From the NCBI GenBank assembly GCA_016713785.1, contig JADJOM010000003.1, positions 1,569,501-1,633,500 on the forward strand: a DNA stretch of 64,000 nucleotides, in the 5' to 3' direction. Positions 31,596 to 39,394 of this stretch are shown here, piece after piece. Position 1 is the stretch's first letter. Each line of letters starts with the position of its first letter. This DNA comes from Gemmatimonadota bacterium. GTDB taxonomy: Bacteria; Gemmatimonadota; Gemmatimonadetes; Gemmatimonadales; GWC2-71-9. Under the pieces are notes generated by a model. That model was not told the DNA's origin. It worked only from the letters and a program-made list of their open reading frames with translations, and did not search any database. The position numbers and the translations under genes are program-made.

Positions 31596-33020
31596 CTAGT
31601 CCTCGACGGTGGCCGGCTCTTCCCGGCGCCCATTGAGCTTGTTGCGGAGGGTCCGTTCGCTGATGCCGAGCAGCTTGGCGGCGCGGGTGCGGTTCCCGGC
31701 GGTGGCGACCAGGGCACGCTGGATGGCCTGCCGCTCCAGCTCGTCGAGGTTGAAGGCGTCGGACGCGCCCGCGGGGGCCGGAATGACGGCGGCCACGGTG
31801 CCGCCCAGCTGGTTGGTGACGCTGGGCGGCGGCAGCGCGGCCGGCTTGAGGGCCACATCGAGGGTGCCCTGGAACACCTCGGGCCGCAGCACGCCGCCAC
31901 GGGAGAGGATCACCGCGCGCTCCACGGCATTGGCCAGTTCGCGCACGTTGCCGGGCCAGGAGTGCCGCATCAGCAGGTCCACCGCCTCGGGCGACACCGC
32001 GTTGACCGCCACCCCGATCTCCTCCGCCGCCCGCCGGGCAAAGTGCTGCACCAGCACCGGGATGTCCTCCCGCCGCTCGCGCAGGGGCGGGGTCTTGATC
32101 GGCACCACGTTGAGCCGGTAGAACAGGTCGGTCCGGAACCGGCCCGCCTCGGCCTCGGCGCGGAGGTCGCGGTTGGTCGTGGCCACCAGCCGGACATCCA
32201 CCCGGATGGCCTGGTGCCCGCCCACCCGCTCGAACTCGTGCTCCTGGATGACGCGCAGCAGCTTGGCCTGCAGGTCGAGCCGCATCTCGGAGATCTCGTC
32301 CAGCAGGAGGGTGCCGCCGTGGGCCCGTTCGAAGGCGCCCGCCGAGCGGGTGGTGGCCCCGGTGAAGGCGCCCTTCTCGTGGCCGAACAGCGCACTCTCG
32401 ATGAGGCCGTCGGGCATCGCCGCGCAGTTGATGGCGATGAACGGGCCCTCGTGGCGCGGGCTCTGGTCGTGCACGGCGCGGGCAAAGAGCTCCTTGCCGG
32501 TCCCGGACTCGCCCTCGAGCAGGACGGTGGCCTTGGTCGGGGCGACGGTCGAGATCGTCTCCATGACCCGGCGGAAGTGTGGGCTCTCCCCGACCAGCGC
32601 GCGGGTGGAGCGGAAGCGGTTGATCTCGCGCCGGAACTGCTCGTTCTCCCGGCGGAGCCGCACCACCTCGAGCGCCTGGGTGACGGCGATCTCGAGGGTC
32701 TCCGGCCGGATGGGCTTGGTGAGGTAGTCGATGGCGCCGGACTTAATGGAAATGACCGCGTGCTCGATACTGGAATAGCCGGTCATGATGATGACCGGGA
32801 TCTGGTAGCCCTCTTTTTCGAGGACGCTCAGCAGGTCGAGCCCGGTGGCCTTGGGCATCCGGTAGTCGGCAACGATCAGATCGACGGGGGTCCGAGCGAT
32901 GGTCTTGAGGGCGTCCTCGACGCTGGAAGCGAGGAGCGGCCGGTGCCCGATGCGGGTGAGGTGGTGCTCAAGGACGACGCCGGTGGCCGGTTCGTCGTCG
33001 ACACACAGAATGGTAGCCAT
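31596..33020 (-). CDS. Sigma-54-dependent response regulator (FlrC/FleR-like)
   Basis: The 474-residue protein has a receiver (residues about 3-118; phosphorylated Asp52 in LIVADYRMPKATG), an AAA+ domain with Walker A LLEGESGTGKELFARAV, the sigma-54 contact loop GAFTGA in HEKGAFTGATTRS, and DEISEMRLDLQAKLLRVIQE. It ends in a Fis-type HTH (NRTRAAKLLGISERTLRNKL, about 444-463). With the kinase just downstream it forms a two-component pair, and the four sigma-54-like elements nearby are its probable targets. The ATG at 33020 gives a canonical receiver start; the open frame extends upstream across the flgL promoter without features. Function as flagellar activator is inferred from architecture and position. 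Confidence 0.92.
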   Translation of the reverse strand: MATILCVDDEPATGVVLEHHLTRIGHRPLLASSVEDALKTIARTPVDLIVADYRMPKATGLDLLSVLEKEGYQIPVIIMTGYSSIEHAVISIKSGAIDYLTKPIRPETLEIAVTQALEVVRLRRENEQFRREINRFRSTRALVGESPHFRRVMETISTVAPTKATVLLEGESGTGKELFARAVHDQSPRHEGPFIAINCAAMPDGLIESALFGHEKGAFTGATTRSAGAFERAHGGTLLLDEISEMRLDLQAKLLRVIQEHEFERVGGHQAIRVDVRLVATTNRDLRAEAEAGRFRTDLFYRLNVVPIKTPPLRERREDIPVLVQHFARRAAEEIGVAVNAVSPEAVDLLMRHSWPGNVRELANAVERAVILSRGGVLRPEVFQGTLDVALKPAALPPPSVTNQLGGTVAAVIPAPAGASDAFNLDELERQAIQRALVATAGNRTRAAKLLGISERTLRNKLNGRREEPATVED

Positions 33021-33130
33021 ACCCCCGGCGGGACTCCCTGGAGAACGGGTCTGAGCTGCGAATCGGCCCGGACGGGAGACGGTGGAGGGGCTGGGGGTGT
33101 CCCTGTCAGCGAAGTCCGGGGGCCGTGGCC

Positions 33131-33158
33131 TAAAGCTTTCATATAATGTAGCCGATAC
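33131..33158 (+). promoter_or_regulatory. Sigma-28-like promoter of flgL-fliW-glycosyltransferase
   Basis: TAAAGCTT and GCCGATAC match the sigma-28 consensus (TAAAGTTT, GCCGATAA). Here 16 bases separate TAAA from GCCGATAC, one more than at the fliC copy. The spacer is unusually AT-rich and contains TATAAT (33,142-33,147), which could serve a housekeeping polymerase. The start codon of flgL is 36 bases downstream. Confidence 0.75.
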
Positions 33159-33193
33159 GGAAAATATTGCCACCCTCCGCCTCGGGCACTGGT

Positions 33194-34066
33194 ATGCGCA
33201 TTTCGAACAGTCTCACGCAGCAGCGGGTGCTCCGGGACCTCCAGGGCAATCTCGCACGCCTCGCCGCAGCACAATCGCAAGTCTCTACAGGCAAACGCTT
33301 TGAGGCGATGAGCGAGGACCCGCTCGCTGGCATCCAGGTGCTCGGGGCCGATCAGGGACTCCGTGCCATCGCGCAATACCGCCGGAATTCGACGGCGGCC
33401 CAGACCCGGATCGACGCCGAGGAGTCCATCCTGGGCCAGGTCACCGACCTGCTGACCCGGGCCAAGGAGCTGGCCATCCAGGAAGGTACGGCCAGCAGCA
33501 CCCCCCAGACCCGCGCCATGGTGAAGTCCGAGATCGACCAGATCCTCGGGCAGGTCATCGCCCTCGGGAATACCCAGGTCGGGAACGAGTACGTCTTCGC
33601 CGGGCACCAGACCGGCACCGTCCCCTTCGACCCGACCGGGGCCTATTTCGGCGATGCGGGGCAGCGGATGGTGGAGGTCGGCCAGGGGTACACCATGCCG
33701 GCCAACCACAGCGGGCGCGAACTGCTGGTGGACAGCGGCGTGATCGCCGCGCTGCGGCAGCTCAGCACCGAACTCGGCACCGGGTCCCCGTCCACCATCG
33801 GTCCGGTGGCGGGCAGCATCGACACCGCCTTTGACAACGTGCAGGCGCTCCTCGCCGTGAACGGCTCCCGCGCCCGCCAGATCGAGTCCGCCATGCAGAA
33901 CTCCGACGCCCTCGAGGCGACCCACACCCAGCGCAAGAGCGACGCGCAGGACATCGACGTGGCCGCGGCCACCAGCCGCTTCGTGAGCGCCCAGAACACG
34001 CTGCAGGCGGCGCTGCTGTCCACCTCGCGGCTGCTCAGCACCAGCCTGACGGACTACCTGCGGTGA
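33194..34066 (+). CDS. flgL: Flagellar hook-associated protein 3 FlgL
   Basis: FlgL (HAP3) is the second junction protein. The 290-residue product begins MRISNSLTQQRVLRDLQGNL with the flagellin-like N-terminal helix (QSQVSTGKRFEAMSEDPLAG, about residues 28-47) and ends with ATSRFVSAQNTLQAALLSTS and the coiled D0 C-terminus. The ATG at 33194 gives the family N-terminus exactly; a frame extension upstream covers the promoter and was rejected. It is separated from flgK, its usual neighbour, by 33 kb and instead heads an operon with fliW and a glycosyltransferase under a sigma-28-like promoter. Its stop overlaps the fliW start by three bases (GTGA). Confidence 0.95.
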   Translation: MRISNSLTQQRVLRDLQGNLARLAAAQSQVSTGKRFEAMSEDPLAGIQVLGADQGLRAIAQYRRNSTAAQTRIDAEESILGQVTDLLTRAKELAIQEGTASSTPQTRAMVKSEIDQILGQVIALGNTQVGNEYVFAGHQTGTVPFDPTGAYFGDAGQRMVEVGQGYTMPANHSGRELLVDSGVIAALRQLSTELGTGSPSTIGPVAGSIDTAFDNVQALLAVNGSRARQIESAMQNSDALEATHTQRKSDAQDIDVAAATSRFVSAQNTLQAALLSTSRLLSTSLTDYLR

Positions 34067-34527
34067 CGGCACCCCTGACGCCGGCCGCGACCGGCGAGAC
34101 GGTGTGGGTCGCCTCCCGCCTCTTCGGTCCGCTGTCCGTCCCCCGGGAGGACATCCTCTGCATGCCCGAGGGGATGCTCGGCTTCGCCGGGGAGCGCCGC
34201 TTCGTGCTGCTGCCCGCCGCGCCGGACGGGATCTTCTGGCTCCAGAGCGTGGACGACGGCAGCCTCATCTTCCTGCTGGTGGACCCGTTCCCGTTCTTCG
34301 CCGGCTACGAGGCCGACGTCCCGGAGATTCCCGAGTCGGTGGCGCCCGGGGATGTGGCGGTCATGGTGATCGTCACCCTGCCGCGCCAGCCGGGCGAGGA
34401 ATGCACCTGCAACCTGCAGGCGCCGCTGGTGCTGCAGCTGCCGGCCCGCACGGCGCGGCAGGTGATCCTGCAGGACCCCCGCTACCACACCCGGCACCCG
34501 ATCAACCTCCGGGACAAGCTGCGGTGA
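34063..34527 (+). CDS. fliW: Flagellar assembly factor FliW
   Basis: FliW binds flagellin and, when free, sequesters CsrA so that flagellin mRNA is translated. The 154-residue protein has the family pattern: an N-terminal beta half with EDILCMPEGMLGFAGERRFV (about residues 30-49), FWLQSVDDGSLIFLLVDPF (about 58-76) and the final part NLQAPLVLQLPARTARQVIL. It starts with GTG overlapping flgL and ends in a GTGA overlap with the glycosyltransferase. csrA, often next to fliW, is not present in this window. Confidence 0.93.
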   Translation: MTAPLTPAATGETVWVASRLFGPLSVPREDILCMPEGMLGFAGERRFVLLPAAPDGIFWLQSVDDGSLIFLLVDPFPFFAGYEADVPEIPESVAPGDVAVMVIVTLPRQPGEECTCNLQAPLVLQLPARTARQVILQDPRYHTRHPINLRDKLR

Positions 34528-35762
34528 CGGTCGCCGAGGCGCGCCCCGCGGGGGCGCCCGGTCCGGCGGCGCCGCCGCCATTGCCGCAGGCCCTGGTCCT
34601 CGACTGGCAGGTCGGGACCACCACCGGGTGGCAGGTGTTCGGGCTCAACCTCGCGCTCGAGCTGCTGCGGGACGGCCGGGTCACCCCGCTCCTGCTGGAA
34701 CCGACCGACCTCACCCAGTTCGATCCGCTGCAGCGTCACGCGCTCGCCCTTCCGCTGGCCCAGCAACCCGGCCTCCGCGCCATGCTGGCCGCCGCCGGCG
34801 AGGCCGGGCTCACCTGCGAGTACCCGGTGTTGCGCGCCCTGGGCAATGGATTCCAGGGCAACGACGGCAGCCGCCGCCTGCTGAGCGAGCGCAACGTGGG
34901 GGTGATCTTCTTCGAGGACACCGCGCTCGACGCCGCCGCCCTGGACCGGGCCTGGCGCTTCGACCGCATCATCGCGGGATCGACGTGGAACGGACGGGTG
35001 CTCGCCGCGCGCGGGCTCGACGCCGTCCGGGTGGTGCCGCAGGGTATCGACCCCGCGGTGTTCCACCCTGCCCCGCGGGCCGGCCGCCTGGCGGGGCGCT
35101 TCGTGGTGTTCTCGGGCGGGAAGCTCGAGTACCGCAAGGGGCAGGACCTGGTCATCGCGGCGTTCCGCGCCTTCCAGCGCCGCCACCCCGAAGCCCTCCT
35201 GCTCACCGCCTGGCACAACGCCTGGCCGCGCACCATGGTGGGCCTCGAGACCACCGGGCACGTGCAGGGCCTTCCTTCGGTCGATGCCTACGGGCGGCTG
35301 GCCCTCGAGCCGTGGCTGCTCGCCAACGGGCTCCCCGCGGGGTCGTTCCTCGATCTCGGTGTGCTGCCCAACCACCGGATGGCCACCGCCCTCCGCGAGG
35401 CGGACGTGGCGCTCTTCCCCAACCGCTGCGAGGGCGGCACCAACCTGGTGGCCATGGAGGCGATGGCCTGCGGGGTGCCGGTGATCCTCTCCGCCAACAC
35501 CGGCCACCTGGACCTGCTCGCCGATCCCGAGGCCTCCTGGCGGCTCGACCACCAGGGGCGGCCGCGCGGCGGCTGCCCGCTCTACCGCGGGATGGACGAC
35601 TGGGGTGAGAGCGCGGTCGAGGAGATGGTCGAGTGCCTGGAGGCGGCCCACCGGGATCGCGCCGAGGCGGCGCACCGGGGCATCGCGGCCGCCCGGCTCA
35701 TGCAGGAACGGTGGAGCTGGCGCCGTCGCGCGGCCGAACTGCTCGAGGCGCTGCCCGCCTGA
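34524..35762 (+). CDS. GT4-like glycosyltransferase in the flgL-fliW operon
   Basis: A 412-residue GT-B-fold protein. The C-terminal half carries GT4-like features: FVVFSGGKLEYRKGQDLVIA (about residues 193-212) and the donor-site E-x7-E motif in EGGTNLVAMEAMACGVPVI. The N-terminal half includes LVLDWQVGTTTGWQVFGLNL. No membrane segment is seen, so it should act in the cytosol. The start is GTG (GTGA overlap with the fliW stop), placing it in a late flagellar operon driven by sigma-28. Attachment of a sugar to flagellin or other filament proteins is the most natural role; the substrate is not known. Confidence 0.85.
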   Translation: MTVAEARPAGAPGPAAPPPLPQALVLDWQVGTTTGWQVFGLNLALELLRDGRVTPLLLEPTDLTQFDPLQRHALALPLAQQPGLRAMLAAAGEAGLTCEYPVLRALGNGFQGNDGSRRLLSERNVGVIFFEDTALDAAALDRAWRFDRIIAGSTWNGRVLAARGLDAVRVVPQGIDPAVFHPAPRAGRLAGRFVVFSGGKLEYRKGQDLVIAAFRAFQRRHPEALLLTAWHNAWPRTMVGLETTGHVQGLPSVDAYGRLALEPWLLANGLPAGSFLDLGVLPNHRMATALREADVALFPNRCEGGTNLVAMEAMACGVPVILSANTGHLDLLADPEASWRLDHQGRPRGGCPLYRGMDDWGESAVEEMVECLEAAHRDRAEAAHRGIAAARLMQERWSWRRRAAELLEALPA

Positions 35763-35776
35763 CGCCGCCGGGCGTC
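35761..35776. terminator. Short hairpin between convergent glycosyltransferase genes
   Basis: GACGCC-GCCG-GGCGTC forms a six-base-pair hairpin lying in the 18-base gap between two convergent genes and overlapping the stop of the GT4 gene. It may serve both directions. There is no U tract, and the call rests on shape and location only. Confidence 0.35.
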
Positions 35777-35780
35777 GCGC

Positions 35781-37907
35781 CTAGCCCCGGACGATCTCGA
35801 GCAGGCCGGCGCGCACCTGGTCCACGACGGCCCCCCACTCCGACATGCGTGATCGCGGGAACACCCTGGCCTCCGGATACCACGCGCTCCGGCTGCCCTC
35901 GCCACAGAACGCCCACTCCGGGACCGGGTCGGTGACCACCCAGGCGGGAATGGCCAGCCCACCGGCCAGGTGCGCCACCACGGGGTCCGCCGTGATGACC
36001 AGGTCGAGCTGCCCCAGCAGCGGCGCCGCGTCAGCGGCGTCGCGGATGAGCGGCGCCAGCGCGTGCACGGGCACCGCCGCGAGTGCACCCTCGGAAACCG
36101 GCCACGCGCCGGCATCGAGCTGGTACCAGGTCACGCCCGGCGTCCCGAGCAGCGCGCCGAGACCGGCCGGGGAGAGCCGCTCGCCTGCCGCGTCGGCGCC
36201 CAGGGCCAGCCCCACGCGCAGGCCCTCCCCCGGCGGCAGCAGCGGCACCCGCGCCGACCAGATGCGAGTCGGGAGGTACGGCACGGTGCCGGCCAGGGCG
36301 TCGAGGCCTTCATCGAGCGCCGCGGGCAGGCTGCCGAAGGGCAGCTGGTAGTCCACCGTGGGCAATGGCTCCCCGGCCGCGATGGCCTGCGCCACGCAGG
36401 GCAGTCCCTCGAGCAGCCGCCGCAGCGCCGGGGCGCACTCGAGCACCACCCGGCCCCCGCGCGCGGCCAGCAGCGGCAGGTACCGCGCGAACTGGAGCGT
36501 CTCCCCCGGCCCCGCTTCGGCGTAGACCAGGATGGTGCGGCCCGCGAGGGGCTCGCCCGCCCACCGGGGCGCGGTGAACGCCCGCGCCTCGAGCCCCGCC
36601 TCCGCGGCGCCATAGCGCCATTCGTAGCCTTCCCACCCCGCGGCATAGTGTCCCAGCGCGAGGTGCGCCAGGCCGCGCCGCCACCGGGCGCACGCCGCGG
36701 CGGGGTCGCGGGCGATGGCCTCGTCGTATGCGGCGATGGCCTCGGGGAACCGGCCCAGCTCGCGCAGCACGTCGCCCAGCTCGGTCCATGCCGCGGCGAG
36801 GTCGGGCGCCAGCTCCAGCGCGCGGCGGCAGGCGGTGACCGCCTCGGCCCGCCGGTCGAGCTGCCGGAGCACGCCGCCCATGCGGCGGTAGGCCGCGGCG
36901 CAGTCGGGACGGAAGGTGAGCGACGCCCGGCAGCTGGCCAGCGCCTCGACCGGGCGCCCCAGCTCATCGAGCAGCGCCCCGAGGTTGAGGTGCGCTTCCG
37001 CGTAGTCGGGCCGGATGGCGAGCGCCTGCCGATAGGCGGAGAGCGCCTGGTCGAGGTACCCGAGTCCCTGGCGCACCCGTCCCATCGCGTTGTGCGCGTC
37101 GGGGGCGTCGGGATCGAGCGCCAGTGCGGCCTGCAGCGCGTCCGCGGCCTGCTCGTACTGCCCGCCCTCCACCAGCGCCGCGCCGAGGTGGCAGCAGGCC
37201 GCCGGGTGCCGCGGATCAAGGGCGACGGCGCGGCGGAACGCCTCGAGGGCCTCGTCGAGGCGGCCGGCCCGCTGCAGCGCCACGCCCAGGTGATCGGACG
37301 CCACCGCCGACTCCGGCGCGATCCGCACCGCGGCCTCGAGGGCCTCCAGGCCCTCCGCATGGTCGCCGAGCGACGTGAGCACGATCCCGAGGTGCAGCCG
37401 CGCCTCGGCCGACTCCGGGTCGCGGGCCACCGCCTCACGATAGGCCCGGAGTGCCTCATCGGGCCGGCGCAGCTCCCGCAGCGCGTGGCCCAGGTGGCAC
37501 CAGGCGACCGGGCTGCCGGACCACAGCGCCAGCGACTGCCGGTAGGCGGCCAGCGCCTCATCGGCGCGGCCCAGGCCGCGGAGGATGTCCCCGCGGTCGG
37601 TGTGGGCGGCGGCGAGCCGCGGATACCGCGCCAGCGCGCGGTCGAGGTACTCGAGCGCCTCCACCGGCCGGCCGGCCCGTTGCGCCATCACCCCGGCCAG
37701 GTGCAGCACCTCGGGGAGTTCGGGCGCCAGCTGCAGCGCCTGCTCCAGCAGGAGCTCCGCGTCCCGGACCCGGCCCGCGAGGTGATACTCGTTGGCGCCC
37801 CGCAGCAGGGCGGTGATCTCGTCCAGCGTGGGACGGGCGCCGCGGGCGGCGGGCGGCGGCGGCACGGCGCCGAGGGTGAGCATGGGCGCGCGCTCCGGGT
37901 GGGTCAC
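35781..37907 (-). CDS. TPR-glycosyltransferase fusion (GT9-like C-terminal domain), copy 1
   Basis: The 708-residue protein has about eleven tetratricopeptide repeats (residues about 20-400; for example AVASDHLGVALQRAGRLDEA and AHLNLGALLDELGRPVEALA), a hinge GHYAAGWEGYEWRYGAAEAG, then a GT9/heptosyltransferase-like domain with LAGRTILVYAEAGPGETLQF and LGQLDLVITADPVVAHLAGG. Proteins of this layout are linked to protein O-glycosylation, including of flagellin. The GTG at 37907 overlaps the methyltransferase stop (GTGA); an ATG eight codons on is an alternative. It is a paralogue of the gene at 39.4-41.5 kb and ends 18 bases from the convergent GT4 gene. The acceptor is inferred. Confidence 0.85.
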   Translation of the reverse strand: MTHPERAPMLTLGAVPPPPAARGARPTLDEITALLRGANEYHLAGRVRDAELLLEQALQLAPELPEVLHLAGVMAQRAGRPVEALEYLDRALARYPRLAAAHTDRGDILRGLGRADEALAAYRQSLALWSGSPVAWCHLGHALRELRRPDEALRAYREAVARDPESAEARLHLGIVLTSLGDHAEGLEALEAAVRIAPESAVASDHLGVALQRAGRLDEALEAFRRAVALDPRHPAACCHLGAALVEGGQYEQAADALQAALALDPDAPDAHNAMGRVRQGLGYLDQALSAYRQALAIRPDYAEAHLNLGALLDELGRPVEALASCRASLTFRPDCAAAYRRMGGVLRQLDRRAEAVTACRRALELAPDLAAAWTELGDVLRELGRFPEAIAAYDEAIARDPAAACARWRRGLAHLALGHYAAGWEGYEWRYGAAEAGLEARAFTAPRWAGEPLAGRTILVYAEAGPGETLQFARYLPLLAARGGRVVLECAPALRRLLEGLPCVAQAIAAGEPLPTVDYQLPFGSLPAALDEGLDALAGTVPYLPTRIWSARVPLLPPGEGLRVGLALGADAAGERLSPAGLGALLGTPGVTWYQLDAGAWPVSEGALAAVPVHALAPLIRDAADAAPLLGQLDLVITADPVVAHLAGGLAIPAWVVTDPVPEWAFCGEGSRSAWYPEARVFPRSRMSEWGAVVDQVRAGLLEIVRG

Positions 37908-39394
37908 GGCAGCACCGGCTGGGTGGTGAACAGCACGTTGTAGACGTACGGCGTGGCGTGCTCCTCCTCGGGCGGGAACGGGATGAGGCAGGGCTCCTCC
38001 GCGCTCAGGCGGTAGCACTGGTAGCCGCAGGCCGCCATGAAGCCGCGCATCCCCCGCCCCGACGCTCCCATCTGGTGCAGCGCGAACTCGTTGATCTCGC
38101 AGATGATGAACGGGACCTCGCGGGCCATGAAGAGCAGCATCCCGCCCTTGAGGATCGCGTGCTCGGATCCCTCGGCGTCCACCTTCACCACCTTCACGCG
38201 CTCCCCCTGGGTGCGCTCCAGCAGCCCGGCGAGCGTGGTGAGCGGCACGCGCCGCACCTCGGGCCGCGCCCGGGTCTGGTGGTTGGTGGGGAACTCCCGC
38301 ACGTCCCACAGCGCGTGGCCCCCGGCGTTGTCGGCGTTGACGTGCAGCAGCACCTCGCCCTCGGTCTCGCCGAGCGCCTGCGGCAGCAGCGTCACGTTCC
38401 CGGCGTCGTTGAGCGCCAGGTGCCCCTGCAGCCGCCGGGCGTTGCCCGCCTCCGGCTCGAAGGCGTACACCCGGCCCGACGGGCCCACCGCGCGCGAGGC
38501 GAGCAGCGTGAAGTACCCGACGTGCCCGCCGACGTCGATGAAGGTGTCGCCCGCCTCGAGCACGTTGGTCAGGAAGTACGACACCTCGGGCTCGTAGAAC
38601 CGTCCCGCGGCCAGCTCGGCCGCCATCGTGGCCTGGCTGTCCTCCCGCGTGTCGAGGCGGAGGGTGAGCGCCTGCTCCGTGCCCGCGGCGGGGAAGTGGA
38701 ACTCGATCTCCCGCAGGGGGTCGCCGGCGGGCGCCGGCTCGCTCCGGCGGGGAGCCGCCGCGCGCTTCCGGAGGATGAAGCCCCAGTAGGTATCGGGCCC
38801 GGCGGGCACCGCGAAGTTGATCTGGATGCCGTCGAGCAGCTCGAAGCCGGCCCGCTGCATCAGGCTCAGCCAGGCCGGCTGGCCCAGCACGCTGTAGTGA
38901 TTGGGATTCTGCTCGTGGTGGCAGGCCGTCTCGGGCGCCGGCACCTCGACGTACAGCGTGCCGCCCGGCGCCAGCACCCGGTGGAACCCGGCCAGGGTGA
39001 AGTACGGGGCCACGCTGTGCTCCAGCGCATGCCGGCACCAGACCAGGTCGAAACTTCCCTCCGGGAAGTCCAGGAAGGACTGGTCCATCTCCAGCGCCTC
39101 GTAGCCCTGCGCCACGCAGGCGGCCAGGTCCTCGTGGCCGATGGTGATCCCCACCGCGCGGTGCCCGGCGGCGCGGAACAGCTCCAGCGCCAGGCCCTGC
39201 CCGCAGCCGACATCGAGCACCCGGGCGCCGGCCGGCAGCTTCACCTGGGCCTGCAGGCGGGCCCACATCTGCCGGGTGATCTCGGAATGCTGGCCGGATG
39301 GCGGCTCGGGGTAGACATCCTCCCGCAGGCGGTCGAGGAAGGCGTCGAACCGCGCGGCGCGGTGGTCGGCGGACGGCAGGACGGAGCTGCTCAT
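37904..39394 (-). CDS. Double SAM methyltransferase (type-11 domain + FkbM domain)
   Basis: A 496-residue protein with two methyltransferase domains. The first (about residues 35-200) has the SAM motif GARVLDVGCGQGLALELFRA (motif I at 59-67) and SFDLVWCRHALEHSVAPYFT. The second (about 255-470) is FkbM-like with GDTFIDVGGHVGYFTLLASR, VYAFEPEAGNARRLQGHL and VKVVKVDAEGSEHAILKGG. FkbM proteins usually methylate sugar or polyketide hydroxyls. The gene is coupled by four-base overlaps to TPR-glycosyltransferases on both sides, so methylation of a flagellin glycan is the working idea. No membrane segment is present. Confidence 0.87.
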   Translation of the reverse strand: MSSSVLPSADHRAARFDAFLDRLREDVYPEPPSGQHSEITRQMWARLQAQVKLPAGARVLDVGCGQGLALELFRAAGHRAVGITIGHEDLAACVAQGYEALEMDQSFLDFPEGSFDLVWCRHALEHSVAPYFTLAGFHRVLAPGGTLYVEVPAPETACHHEQNPNHYSVLGQPAWLSLMQRAGFELLDGIQINFAVPAGPDTYWGFILRKRAAAPRRSEPAPAGDPLREIEFHFPAAGTEQALTLRLDTREDSQATMAAELAAGRFYEPEVSYFLTNVLEAGDTFIDVGGHVGYFTLLASRAVGPSGRVYAFEPEAGNARRLQGHLALNDAGNVTLLPQALGETEGEVLLHVNADNAGGHALWDVREFPTNHQTRARPEVRRVPLTTLAGLLERTQGERVKVVKVDAEGSEHAILKGGMLLFMAREVPFIICEINEFALHQMGASGRGMRGFMAACGYQCYRLSAEEPCLIPFPPEEEHATPYVYNVLFTTQPVLP

